A DNA stretch of 64,000 nt. It comes from Azospirillum sp. OGB3. Lineage in GTDB: Bacteria; Pseudomonadota; Alphaproteobacteria; Azospirillales; Azospirillaceae. The notes under the pieces are model-generated. The model was given only the letters and a program-made list of their open reading frames with translations. It was not told where the DNA came from and ran no database searches. Of the stretch, positions 1 to 7,702 are shown in pieces. Both the position numbers and the translations under genes were made by a program. The number at the start of each line of letters is the position of its first letter. Position 1 is the stretch's first letter. The stretch is taken from positions 248,001-312,000 of the forward strand of contig NZ_JACHYN010000001.1 in assembly GCF_014192915.1 (NCBI RefSeq), in the 5' to 3' direction.

Positions 1-133
1 CGCAGCGGCTGGTCCAGGCGCCCTCCGGGCCGTACTCGGCGGCGGATTTGGAGAAATCGACGGCAGAGGCCGGCGTGGCGGCTAGCGCGGACAGCAGCGC
101 CGCACCAAAAGCGAAGAGACCTGTCCAACGCAT
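1..133 (-). CDS. Secreted protein of unknown function, N-terminal fragment
   Basis: The reverse strand opens with ATG at 133 and reads without a stop to the left edge, giving 44 residues. The start MRWTGLFAFGAALLSALAAT is a classic Sec signal peptide: one Arg, a hydrophobic core, then a small-residue cleavage site near ATPASA-VDF. The protein is therefore exported to the periplasm or outer membrane. The remainder lies outside the window, so no function can be assigned. It is divergent from the iron-binding protein gene at 414 and may share its regulatory region. Confidence 0.6.
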   Translation of the reverse strand, partial: MRWTGLFAFGAALLSALAATPASAVDFSKSAAEYGPEGAWTSRC

Positions 134-300
134 CCTGACGCTCCCCAATCTTGTCGCCCCGATCAGCCGCTCACGAACCCGCCCGACGGCGGTCATCGCG
201 AACGGATTATAGGCATACCCCGAAGACGGACAAGCATCTACACCTTTGGTTGGCGTCTTCATCCCGGATGATCGTTCCGCTCCGCATCCTTTCCGAATAT

Positions 301-315
301 TGAGAATGGTTATCG
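301..315 (+). promoter_or_regulatory. Putative Fur box upstream of the ferric-iron binding protein gene
   Basis: TGAGAATGGTTATCG matches the 7-1-7 Fur consensus TGATAATNATTATCA at 12 of 14 informative positions. It lies about 100 bp before the iron-binding protein gene and just before a TTGACA -35-like hexamer at 323-328. The match is seen in the sequence. Repression by an iron regulator is inferred, and in alphaproteobacteria Irr or Mur/Fur could be the actual binder. Confidence 0.6.
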
Positions 316-413
316 TTCACGCTTGACACCCCGCGCCCCGAATGGTCAAGTCGGCGCATGAGAACGCTTCGCAATTGCGGGCGTGAACCGACAAGAATTC
401 GGGAGTCACGAGG

Positions 414-1442
414 ATGCACATCGGATCGCGCGGCGTGTTTGCCGCCACCTTCGCCGCCACGCTGCTGACCATGACGGGTCTTGCCAGCGCCGCCGAGGTG
501 AACGTCTACTCTGCGCGCCATTACGATGTGGACAAGGACCTCTACGACGCCTTCACCAAGAAGACCGGCATCAAGATCAACGTCATCGAGGGCAAGGAAG
601 AGGAGCTGATCGAGCGGATGAAGACCGAAGGCGGCAACAGCCCCGCCGACGTGTTCATCACCGTCGACGCCGGCCGCCTGTGGCGCGCCCAGGAGGCCGG
701 CCTGCTCCAGCCGACCCGCTCCAAGGTCATGGAGGAGGCCATCCCGGCCCACCTGCGCGAGCCGGAAGGCCATTGGTTCGGCATCTCCAAGCGCGCCCGC
801 ATCCTGGTCTACAACAAGGCCTCGGTGAAGCCGGGCGAGATCAAGACCTACGAGGAGCTGGCCGACCCGAAGTGGAAGGACCGCGTCCTCGTCCGCTCCT
901 CGACCAGCGTCTACAACCAGTCGCTCGTCGGCTCGCTGCTCGCCGCCCACGGCGAGAAGGCGACCGAGGAGTGGGCCAAGGGCGTCGTTGCCAACATGGC
1001 GCGCAAGCCGCAGGGCGGCGACACCGACCAGATCAAGGGCGTGGCCGCCAACGAAGGCGACGTGGCCGTGACCAACACCTACTACTTCGCCCGCATCGCC
1101 TCCTCTGCCAAGCCGGAGGACAAGGCCATCGCGGACAAGCTGGGCGTGATCTTCCCCAACCAGGACGGTCGCGGCACCCATGTGAACGTCTCCGGCGCCG
1201 GCGTCATGAAGAACGCGCCGAACAAGGAGCAGGCCATCCAGTTCCTGGAGTATCTGGTCAGCCCCGAAGCCCAGAAGATGTTCACGGAAAAGAACTACGA
1301 GTATCCGATCGTCGCCGGTGCCGAGACCGCGCCGGTGCTGGTCTCCTGGGGCAAGTTCAAGGAAGACCCGCTGAACGCCGCCGTCTACGGCAAGAACAAC
1401 GCCGAGGCTCTGAAGATCATGGATCGCGCCGGCTGGAAGTAA
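414..1442 (+). CDS. Fe(3+) ABC transporter periplasmic substrate-binding protein (FutA/FbpA type)
   Basis: 342 residues. A signal peptide (about 1-25, hydrophobic core ending GLASA-AEV) is followed by the class II binding-protein fold of ferric-binding proteins. VNVYSARHYDVDKDLYDAF opens the first lobe, and the C-terminal lobe carries the Tyr-rich segment TNTYYFARI expected for Fe(III)-ligating tyrosines. It captures ferric iron in the periplasm for an FbpB-type permease. A matching fused permease is encoded at 2463-4187 on the other strand, and no ATPase gene is in the window. The ATG at 414 follows a purine-rich stretch. A Fur-type dyad upstream and a strong terminator downstream suggest a single-gene iron-regulated transcript. 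The exact ligand is inferred from family. Confidence 0.9.
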   Translation: MHIGSRGVFAATFAATLLTMTGLASAAEVNVYSARHYDVDKDLYDAFTKKTGIKINVIEGKEEELIERMKTEGGNSPADVFITVDAGRLWRAQEAGLLQPTRSKVMEEAIPAHLREPEGHWFGISKRARILVYNKASVKPGEIKTYEELADPKWKDRVLVRSSTSVYNQSLVGSLLAAHGEKATEEWAKGVVANMARKPQGGDTDQIKGVAANEGDVAVTNTYYFARIASSAKPEDKAIADKLGVIFPNQDGRGTHVNVSGAGVMKNAPNKEQAIQFLEYLVSPEAQKMFTEKNYEYPIVAGAETAPVLVSWGKFKEDPLNAAVYGKNNAEALKIMDRAGWK

Positions 1443-1464
1443 GCCACCATCCGGCGTAGCGAAG

Positions 1465-1505
1465 GGGCGCGTCCCAGCGGTGGAGACGCGCCCTTTTCGT
1501 TTTTG
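1465..1505 (+). terminator. Rho-independent terminator of the iron-binding protein gene
   Basis: A 9-bp GC-rich stem (1465-1473 with 1485-1493, GGGCGCGTC/GACGCGCCC) is followed by TTTTCGTTTTT. It sits 23 bp after the stop codon. Confidence 0.85.
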
Positions 1506-1509
1506 TGGT

Positions 1510-2358
1510 TTAGAACTTGCCTTCCTCATAGTCGCGGTAGGCCTGCATGACCTCCTCGCGGCTGTTCATGACGAAGGGGCCGCCCCAGGCCACCGGCTCG
1601 CCGAGCGGGCGGCCGGAGAGCAGCAGGAAGCGCGCCCCGGACGGGCCGGCGGCGATCTCCGCCCGGTCGCCCTCGCCCAGCACCAGCACCCGCGGGCCGC
1701 CCAGCCGGACGGAACTGCCGGGCGCCACCACCGATCCCTCGAAGACCACCAGCGCCGCCGCGTGACCGCCGGGCACCGGCTCGGAGAAGGTGGCACTCGC
1801 CGGCAGGCGGACGTCGAAGTAGCGGGCCTCGGTCGGGCCGCTGCGCACCGGGCCGGCGGTGCCGTTGCCGGTGGTGCCGGCGATCACCGTGACCGTGGTC
1901 CCGTCCTCCCGCGTCTCGACCGGGATGCGGTCGGCGGCGAACTCCTGGTAGGCGGGCTCCGACATCTTCAGACGCGCCGGCAGGTTGATCCAGAGCTGGA
2001 AGCCCTTCATCAACCCTTCGGTCTGCTCCGGCATCTCGGAATGGATCACGCCGCGCCCGGCGGTCATCCACTGCACGCCGCCGGTCTCGATCACGCCCTC
2101 ATGCTCGTGGTTGTCCCAATGGCGCATGCGGCCGGCCAGCATGTAGGTGACCGTCTCGAAACCGCGGTGCGGGTGGTCGGGGAAGCCGGCGAGATAGTCC
2201 TGCGGCGTGTCGGAGCCGAAGTAATCCAGCATCAGGAAGGGGTCGAGCATGCGCAGGCGCGGCGTGCCGACCATGCGGGTCATGCGCACGCCGGCCCCGT
2301 CGGACGCCTCCATGCCTTCGACGGCGGTCAGGACGGGGCGGACGGTTTCGGCGGTCAT
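1510..2358 (-). CDS. Pirin family protein
   Basis: 282 residues. Bicupin of the pirin family. The N-terminal cupin carries the metal-binding pattern HPHRGFETVTYML, followed by VQWMTAGRGVIHSE with its conserved His and Glu; the C-terminal half is the pirin_C cupin. Family members bind Fe and have been described as quercetinases or redox-sensing cofactors; which applies here cannot be told. The start at 2358 is supported by GAGGAGAG eight bases upstream. It lies between two iron-transport genes. A second, diverged pirin is at 20730-21632. Confidence 0.9.
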   Translation of the reverse strand: MTAETVRPVLTAVEGMEASDGAGVRMTRMVGTPRLRMLDPFLMLDYFGSDTPQDYLAGFPDHPHRGFETVTYMLAGRMRHWDNHEHEGVIETGGVQWMTAGRGVIHSEMPEQTEGLMKGFQLWINLPARLKMSEPAYQEFAADRIPVETREDGTTVTVIAGTTGNGTAGPVRSGPTEARYFDVRLPASATFSEPVPGGHAAALVVFEGSVVAPGSSVRLGGPRVLVLGEGDRAEIAAGPSGARFLLLSGRPLGEPVAWGGPFVMNSREEVMQAYRDYEEGKF

Positions 2359-2422
2359 CGGACGCTCTCCTCAGGCAAAATCGCTGAGAGAGAGGTATTC
2401 TTTCCAGGCCGCCGGATAAAGC

Positions 2423-2454
2423 CCCACCGCCGCTCAACACTGTTGCGGCGTGGG
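2423..2454 (-). terminator. Hairpin downstream of the iron permease gene
   Basis: CCCACCGCCGC (2423-2433) pairs with GCGGCGTGGG (2445-2454) with one bulge, 8 bp after the permease stop. There is no clear T run, so it may be an attenuated terminator or an mRNA 3' stabiliser. Confidence 0.35.
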
Positions 2455-2462
2455 CAACAGCC

Positions 2463-4187
2463 TCACTCGTCGGTCTGGCCGGGGCGGGAGCGGCTGATGG
2501 ACAGGCTGAGCAGGATCACCGGCACGATGCCCACCGCGACGATGGCCAGCGCCCCGGTGGCGGCCTCGGTCAGCCGCTCGTCGGAGGCCAGCGTGTAGAC
2601 GCGCACGGCCAGCGTGTCGAAGTTGAAGGGCCGCACGATCATCGTCGCCGGCAGTTCCTTCATCACGTCGACGAAGACCAGCAGGCCGGCGGTCAGCAGG
2701 CTGCCCCACATGATCGGCGCGTGCACCCGGATCAGCGTCCGCCCCGCCGTGTGGCCGAGCACGCGCGAGGCGAAGTCCATCGTCGGGCGGATCTTGCCCA
2801 GGCTGGCCTCGATCGTGTTGAAGGACACCGCCAGGAACCGCACCAGATAGGCGAACAGCACCGCCGCGATGGTGCCGCTCAGCAGCAGGCCGGTGGACAC
2901 GCCGAAGGTCTGGCGCATGAAGGCGTCGACGGCGTTGTCGAGATGGGCGAAGGGAATCAGCACGCCGACCGCGATCACCGAGCCGGGAATGGCGTAGCCC
3001 ATGGCGGCGACGCGCACCGCGCCCTTCAGCAGCGGCGTCGGGCGCAGCCGCTGCCCGTAGGCCAGGACCAGCGCCAGCGACACCGCCAGCACGGCGGCCA
3101 GCGCGGCCAGCGTGAAGCTGTTGCGGGCCAGCGTCAGGAACACCGGCCCGAAGGCTTGGTCCCCGGCGGTGACCGCCATGCGCACCAGCAGCCCGGCGGG
3201 CAGCAGGAAGCCGAGCAGCAGCGGCAAGCCGCAGGCGGTCATGGCGGCGGCGGCGCGCCAGCCGGTCAGTCGGTGCTTCGGCAGGCGGCGGTAGCGCGTG
3301 GTGGTGTGGTGGTAGCGGGCCTGCCGGCGCGACCAGCGCTCCATCAGCACCAGCACCAAAACGAACATCATCAGCACGGCGGCCAGCTGTGCCGCCGCGA
3401 CCGGCTGCCCCATGGCGAACCACGTCCGGTAGATGCCGGTGACGAAGGTGTTCACCGCGAAGTACTGGACCGTGCCGAAATCGGCCAGCACCTCCATCAG
3501 CACCAGCGCCAGACCGGCGACGATGCTGGGGCGGGCCAGCGGCAGCGCCACCGTGAAGAAGCTGCGCCACGGCCCGCGGCCGAGCGTACGACTGACCTCC
3601 AGCACGCAGACGGACTGTTCGAGGAAGGCGGCGCGCGACAGCAGATAGACGTACGGGTAGAGCACCAGCGTCATCATCAGCGCGGCGCCTTCGAGCGTAC
3701 GGATGTCGGGAAACCAGTAATCCCGGCGCGACCAGTGGAAAAGCTCGCGCAGCGCGGTCTGCACCGGGCCGACGAACTGGAGCAGGTCGGTGTAGACGTA
3801 CGCCATGACGTAGGCCGGCACCGCCATCGGCAGCAGCAGCGCCCACTCCAGCGTACGGCTGCCGGGAAAGCGGCACATGGTGACCAGCCAGGCGGTGCCC
3901 ACCCCGATCACCAGAGTGCCCACCCCCACCCCGAAGACGAGGCGCACGGTGTTCAGCAGATACTCCGCCAGCACCGTGTCGACCAGATGCTGCCACACCC
4001 CGTCCGTCGGCACGAAGACGCGGCTCATCACCGCCAGCACCGGCAGGGCGACCAGCACCGCGATCACCAGCGTCGCCAGCGTCCAACCGCTGAAACCGAT
4101 GCGCTGCCAGAGGGAGGAATGGAAGCCGGCGGCCTGGACCGGGCCGCCCGGTGTCGGGCCGGGGGTTTGAAAGGTGTCCGTCGTCAA
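2463..4187 (-). CDS. Fe(3+) ABC transporter permease, two fused BPD_transp domains (FbpB type)
   Basis: 574 residues with about twelve hydrophobic segments arranged as two tandem binding-protein-dependent permease domains (roughly 70-290 and 350-560). Each has an EAA-like loop, for example SRTLGRGPWRSFFTVALPLARPS in the first half and SRVLGHTAGRTLIRVHAPI in the second. This is the usual length and layout of FbpB/SfuB ferric permeases. It forms the inner-membrane channel for a ferric-binding protein such as the one at 414-1442. The apparent start is a TTG at 4187 with a weak ribosome site, so the exact N-terminus is uncertain. A Fur-like dyad lies 55 bp upstream. The cognate ATPase is not in the window. 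Confidence 0.88.
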   Translation of the reverse strand: MTTDTFQTPGPTPGGPVQAAGFHSSLWQRIGFSGWTLATLVIAVLVALPVLAVMSRVFVPTDGVWQHLVDTVLAEYLLNTVRLVFGVGVGTLVIGVGTAWLVTMCRFPGSRTLEWALLLPMAVPAYVMAYVYTDLLQFVGPVQTALRELFHWSRRDYWFPDIRTLEGAALMMTLVLYPYVYLLSRAAFLEQSVCVLEVSRTLGRGPWRSFFTVALPLARPSIVAGLALVLMEVLADFGTVQYFAVNTFVTGIYRTWFAMGQPVAAAQLAAVLMMFVLVLVLMERWSRRQARYHHTTTRYRRLPKHRLTGWRAAAAMTACGLPLLLGFLLPAGLLVRMAVTAGDQAFGPVFLTLARNSFTLAALAAVLAVSLALVLAYGQRLRPTPLLKGAVRVAAMGYAIPGSVIAVGVLIPFAHLDNAVDAFMRQTFGVSTGLLLSGTIAAVLFAYLVRFLAVSFNTIEASLGKIRPTMDFASRVLGHTAGRTLIRVHAPIMWGSLLTAGLLVFVDVMKELPATMIVRPFNFDTLAVRVYTLASDERLTEAATGALAIVAVGIVPVILLSLSISRSRPGQTDE

Positions 4188-4241
4188 GGCCGGTTACGCC
4201 CATAGGGATGTGTCGAACGGGAGCCCTATGGTCTCACACTG

Positions 4242-4256
4242 TGCGAATAACTCGCA
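4242..4256 (-). promoter_or_regulatory. Putative Fur-family operator upstream of the iron permease gene
   Basis: TGCGAATAACTCGCA is a 7-1-7 dyad (TGCGAAT / TGCGAGT on opposite strands). Its half-site resembles the TGAGAAT half-site found before the binding-protein gene. The dyad is visible in the sequence; recognition by Fur, Mur or Irr is inferred. Confidence 0.45.
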
Positions 4257-4266
4257 ATGACAACAT

Positions 4267-4306
4267 GCCGCATCCCTCTCCCCGGACGGTATGACAGGGA
4301 TGCGGC
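4267..4306. terminator. Inverted repeat between upp and the iron permease gene
   Basis: GCCGCATCCCT (4267-4277) is perfectly complementary to AGGGATGCGGC (4296-4306). It sits just after the upp stop, so it probably ends or stabilises the upp mRNA. Only a short T stretch is present on one side. Confidence 0.5.
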
Positions 4307-4317
4307 CGATGTTTTGG

Positions 4318-4968
4318 TTACTTGGTGCCGAACATGCGGTCGCCCGCGTCGCCCAGGCCGGGGACGATGTAGGCGTTCTCGTCGAGATGGCTGTCGAGCG
4401 AGGCGGTGAAGACCTTCACGCGCGGGTGGGCGGCGGCGAAGACGCGCATGCCCTCGGGCGCGGCGACCAGCGCCATGAAGCGGATGTTCTCGTCGTCCAC
4501 GCCGTGGCGGTTCAGCACGTCGCAGGCGTGGACGGCGGAGTTGCCGGTCGCCAGCATCGGGTCGACGACGATGAACAGGCGGCCCTCCGCCTCGGGCAGC
4601 TTCACCAGATACTCGTGCGGCATCTTGGTGTCGTGATCCCGATAGAGGCCGATGTGCCCCTCGCGCGCCGACGGCACCAGCTCGTGCAGGCCCTGGGCCA
4701 TGCCGAGGCCGGCGCGCAGAACCGGCACGATGGCCAGCTTCTTGCCGGCGATGACCGGCGCGTCCATGGGCTGGAGCGGCGTGTCGATCCGCTCGGTCGT
4801 CAGGGGCAGGTCGCGGGTGATCTCATAGCCCATCAGCAGCGAGATTTCGCGCAGCAGGGTGCGGAAGCCGCCGGTGGAGCGTTCCTTGGCCCGCATCAGC
4901 GTCAGCTTGTGCTGGATCAGCGGGTGGTCGAGGATGAACAGATTGGGAAATTCGGTGTGGGTGCGCAT
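4318..4968 (-). CDS. upp: Uracil phosphoribosyltransferase
   Basis: 216 residues, full family length. It converts uracil and PRPP to UMP (pyrimidine salvage, cytosol). The PRPP-binding loop [12 protein letters not shown] is present, as are [13 protein letters not shown] in the N-terminal half and the C-terminal uracil-binding region ending [20 protein letters not shown] at 4968 is preceded by GAGATCC. It stands alone, with a hairpin after the stop. Confidence 0.96.
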   Translation of the reverse strand: MRTHTEFPNLFILDHPLIQHKLTLMRAKERSTGGFRTLLREISLLMGYEITRDLPLTTERIDTPLQPMDAPVIAGKKLAIVPVLRAGLGMAQGLHELVPSAREGHIGLYRDHDTKMPHEYLVKLPEAEGRLFIVVDPMLATGNSAVHACDVLNRHGVDDENIRFMALVAAPEGMRVFAAAHPRVKVFTASLDSHLDENAYIVPGLGDAGDRMFGTK

Positions 4969-5076
4969 GGATCTCGTGCCGCGGCCTGTCTAGACCCCGA
5001 TCCTAACCCGGCGGACCCGCTTCGGCCAAGCCGCCCTTAAGCGTTGAGACCGGATACGCCGGTCGAGGGGCGCAAA

Positions 5077-5991
5077 TCAGCGGCGGTTGGGAAGCGCCGC
5101 CCTCCCCGCCACAACCTCCGGCTGGTCGACCCCGTAGCGGACCACGCGGTTGCGCCCGCTGTTCTTCGCCTGATAGAGGGCGCGGTCGGCGCAGACCACC
5201 ATCTCCTCCACCGGCAGATCCTCCCCGGCCTCGACCAGCCCGAACGAGGCGGTGACCGCGATCCGCCGCCCGTCCGGCAGCGCCACCGGCGTGCGCGCCA
5301 GTTCGCCGCGCAGCCGCTCGATGACCCGGAAGCCCTCGGCGAGGCCGGTTTCCTTCAGACAGATCAGGAACTCCTCCCCGCCCATGCGGAAGGCCTCGTC
5401 GAAGCTGCGGATGCCCCGGCTGATGGCGGCGGCGGCGGCGGCCAGGACGCGGTCGCCGATGTCGTGGCCGTAGGTGTCGTTGATGTTCTTGAAGCGGTCG
5501 ATGTCGCAGATGGCGACGCAAAAGGCCGGGCCGTTGCGGCGGAAGCGGTTGTGCTCGCGCTCCAGCGCCTCCTGCATGCCGCGGCGGGTGCGCAGGCCGG
5601 TCAGCGGGTCCAGGCCGCTCGCCGCCGCCCCGAAGGCCCGCTCAACGCGGCGCAGATGGAGGACGAACTCCTCGAAGCGGGCGATCACCCCCTCATAGTC
5701 GGCCTCGGTCGGGCTCTCGCCGCCGGCCGCCTTCAACAGAAGCAGCTTGGCCTTGCGGTGCATCTGCTCGTGCAGGGTGACCAGCTTCTCCACGGCGGGC
5801 TGGTGGGCCAGATCGTCGGCGTTGACCGCCGCGCACCACGCCGCGAAGGAGGCCGGGGCCGACACCCGCTCGCCCCCCTGCCCGCCGCGGAAGAAGACGG
5901 CGCGGTGCCACTGCCCGATCCAGCGCAAATGCTCGTCGAGCACGAGGCCGAGGCTGTCGGATGGCGAGCGTGTGTCGGACGAGTTGGTCAT
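5077..5991 (-). CDS. Diguanylate cyclase with N-terminal CZB-like (zinc-sensor) domain
   Basis: 304 residues from the ATG at 5991; a TTG at 6048 or ATG at 6039 would add up to 19 residues. The C-terminal GGDEF domain has an intact active site (GGEEF, about 204-208), the metal ligand region ICDIDRFKNINDTYGH, and an inhibitory site RSFD five residues before GGEEF, so it should make c-di-GMP and be product-inhibited. The N-terminal 120 residues are helical. They place His21, Cys53, His74 and His78 in an arrangement like the HxnCxnHx3H zinc site of DgcZ-type CZB domains, but the usual G-x-W after the Cys is missing. Zinc sensing is therefore inference. An unusual structured leader lies directly upstream. 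Confidence 0.87.
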   Translation of the reverse strand: MTNSSDTRSPSDSLGLVLDEHLRWIGQWHRAVFFRGGQGGERVSAPASFAAWCAAVNADDLAHQPAVEKLVTLHEQMHRKAKLLLLKAAGGESPTEADYEGVIARFEEFVLHLRRVERAFGAAASGLDPLTGLRTRRGMQEALEREHNRFRRNGPAFCVAICDIDRFKNINDTYGHDIGDRVLAAAAAAISRGIRSFDEAFRMGGEEFLICLKETGLAEGFRVIERLRGELARTPVALPDGRRIAVTASFGLVEAGEDLPVEEMVVCADRALYQAKNSGRNRVVRYGVDQPEVVAGRAALPNRR

Positions 5992-5998
5992 CGGGCTT

Positions 5999-6132
5999 GC
6001 AGGGCTTCCCTTTGGACACATCCACCGGTCGCGGCCCATGGATGCCAACAGTATCGCACGAAGTCATAACCCGGGTCCGCAACCCGGTCGTGCGATTAAG
6101 TTGTGCCCATCCGCCAAAAGGGAAAGCCCTGC
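5999..6132 (-). other. Candidate structured 5' leader of the diguanylate cyclase gene
   Basis: Three nested inverted repeats are visible. The outer pair is GCAGGGCTTCCCTTTGG (5999-6015) with CCAAAAGGGAAAGCCCTGC (6114-6132), complementary apart from two single-base insertions. The middle pair is a perfect 8-bp TCGCACGA/TCGTGCGA (6054-6061 and 6088-6095). The inner pair is CCGGGT/ACCCGG (6071-6076 and 6082-6087). In the mRNA the outer stem would pair the AAGGGAAG stretch just upstream of the ATG at 5991. Function is unknown; a regulatory RNA fold is inferred. Confidence 0.4.
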
Positions 6133-6175
6133 GGCAAAATCAAATTTTATTCAAATGCCTCGCCGCGACGCGGCG

Positions 6176-6832
6176 TCACAGCCCGGCCACGCTGTCCAGG
6201 AAGCGGCGGATCAGCTCCGGGTCCTTGTGGCCGGGGCGGTCCTCCACGCCCGACGACACGTCGAGCGCCGTGGCGCCGGTCGTCCGCACCGCCTCCGCCG
6301 CGTTCTCCGGCTTCAACCCGCCGGACAGCATCCAGGGCTTCGGCCAGCTCCGCCCGGCCAGCAGCGTCCAGTCGAAGGCGATGCCGTTGCCGCCCGGCAG
6401 GGCCGACACCCTGGCCGGCGGCTTGGCGTCGAACAGCAGCCGGTCGGCGACCTCGGCGGCCTCCAGCGCGGCGGCCAGATCCTCCGGCCCGCCGACCTTG
6501 ATCGCCTTCATCACCGGGATGTTGAAGGCGGCCTTCACTTCGGCGATGCGGCGTGGCGCCTCCTTGCCGTGGAGTTGGATCAGGTCGAAGGGGACCTGGC
6601 TGACCACATGCTCCAGGAAGTCGTTCTCCGGATCGACGAACAGCCCGACCGTGCGCACACCGGTAGGGACCAGCCGCGCCAGCTCCGCCGCCATGGAGGG
6701 TGCTATCGAGCGCGGGCTTGGCGGGTAGAAGACGAAACCGACATAGCGCGCCCCGCCGGCGACCGCGGCGTGCAGCGACAGGGGCTCGGTGAGGCCGCAG
6801 ATCTTCACGCTGACGGGCTTGGGAACGGGCAT
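6176..6832 (-). CDS. trpF: Phosphoribosylanthranilate isomerase
   Basis: 218 residues, single (beta/alpha)8 domain. It isomerises N-(5'-phosphoribosyl)anthranilate to CdRP in tryptophan synthesis. The catalytic Cys is in VKICGLT near the N-terminus and the catalytic Asp is in ALDVSSGVED near the C-terminus; QLHGKE is also typical. ATG at 6832 begins 12 bp after the pyrF stop, so the two are co-transcribed, the usual alphaproteobacterial order. trpB and trpA do not follow here; a diguanylate cyclase gene is next. Confidence 0.96.
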   Translation of the reverse strand: MPVPKPVSVKICGLTEPLSLHAAVAGGARYVGFVFYPPSPRSIAPSMAAELARLVPTGVRTVGLFVDPENDFLEHVVSQVPFDLIQLHGKEAPRRIAEVKAAFNIPVMKAIKVGGPEDLAAALEAAEVADRLLFDAKPPARVSALPGGNGIAFDWTLLAGRSWPKPWMLSGGLKPENAAEAVRTTGATALDVSSGVEDRPGHKDPELIRRFLDSVAGL

Positions 6833-6844
6833 GGGGGCAGGTCC

Positions 6845-7558
6845 TTACAGTTCCGAAACGATGCGTCGGGCGGCCGCTTCGGGGTTGGCGTCGCCGGTGA
6901 TCGGGCGCCCGATCACCAGATGGTCCGCCCCGGCGGCCAGCGCCTCGGCGGGGGTCATGACGCGCTTCTGGTCGTTGGCGGCGGCCCAGGCGGGGCGGAT
7001 GCCCGGCACCATCAGGATGAAATCCGGCCCGCAGGCTTCGCGGATCAGCGCCACCTCGGCGGGGGAGCAGACGACGCCGTCCACCCTCGACTCCTTGGCG
7101 AGCAGCGCCAGCCGCTTCACCTGCCCGGCCACCGGGACGCTCTGCCCGACGGCCTGGAGGTCGGCGGCGTCCATGCTGGTCAGCACGGTGACGGCGAGGA
7201 TCTTCGGACGGTCGGCGCCCGCGCTGGCCGCGGCCTCCGCCGCCGCGCGCATCATCGCCGGGCCGCCGGAGGTGTGGATGGTCAGGAAGGCGGGCTTCAG
7301 CGGCAGCGCCGCCCGGATGCCGCCCGCCACCGTGTTGGGGATGTCGTGCAGCTTGAGGTCGAGGAACAGCGGCGGGCCGTCTTCGCCGATCACCGCGCGG
7401 ATGCCCGCCGGGCCGTGGGCGATGAAGAACTCCAGCCCCAGCTTGATCCCGCCGACCACCCCAGCGATCCGCCGGCCGAGGTCGCGGGCGGTGTCGAGGT
7501 CGGTCGTGTCGACGGCGCAGAAGATGCGCGAGGCGGGCGCGATGCTGGGCGTGCTCAT
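6845..7558 (-). CDS. pyrF: Orotidine 5'-phosphate decarboxylase
   Basis: 237 residues. Last step of UMP synthesis. The catalytic DxKxxD motif appears as FLDLKLHDIPNTV, and the phosphate-binding end VIGRPITG is present. The ATG at 7558 (MSTPSIAPASRIFCAVD) has GGAGAG ten bases upstream and is preferred to the longer frame from 7624. It heads the pyrF-trpF pair. Confidence 0.96.
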   Translation of the reverse strand: MSTPSIAPASRIFCAVDTTDLDTARDLGRRIAGVVGGIKLGLEFFIAHGPAGIRAVIGEDGPPLFLDLKLHDIPNTVAGGIRAALPLKPAFLTIHTSGGPAMMRAAAEAAASAGADRPKILAVTVLTSMDAADLQAVGQSVPVAGQVKRLALLAKESRVDGVVCSPAEVALIREACGPDFILMVPGIRPAWAAANDQKRVMTPAEALAAGADHLVIGRPITGDANPEAAARRIVSEL

Positions 7559-7657
7559 GGAAAAACGGCTCTCCGGACCCTGGAAGGTGGTGACGGCGCG
7601 CAGCCTAACAAGGGCCGGCGGCAATCACCAGACTTCCGGGGCGCGAAGACGCCTTAT

Positions 7658-7685
7658 CCCTCCCGCGGGCAACCCCACGGGAGGG
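7658..7685 (-). terminator. Hairpin after the DUF2382 stress gene
   Basis: CCCTCCCG (7658-7665) pairs with CGGGAGGG (7678-7685), with further pairing inside. It lies 17 bp beyond the stop of the upstream stress gene; no long T run follows. Confidence 0.45.
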
Positions 7686-7702
7686 TCGTGGGCCGCCTGA
7701 GG

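Noticed and set aside
207..1529. Long reverse-strand open frame over the iron-binding protein gene
   Set aside because: It is the antisense shadow of a clear periplasmic binding protein; its translation is low-complexity Leu/Gly/Asp-rich with no domain.
6103..6501. Forward frame opposite trpF
   Set aside because: Pro/Arg-rich translation over a well-supported reverse-strand enzyme gene.
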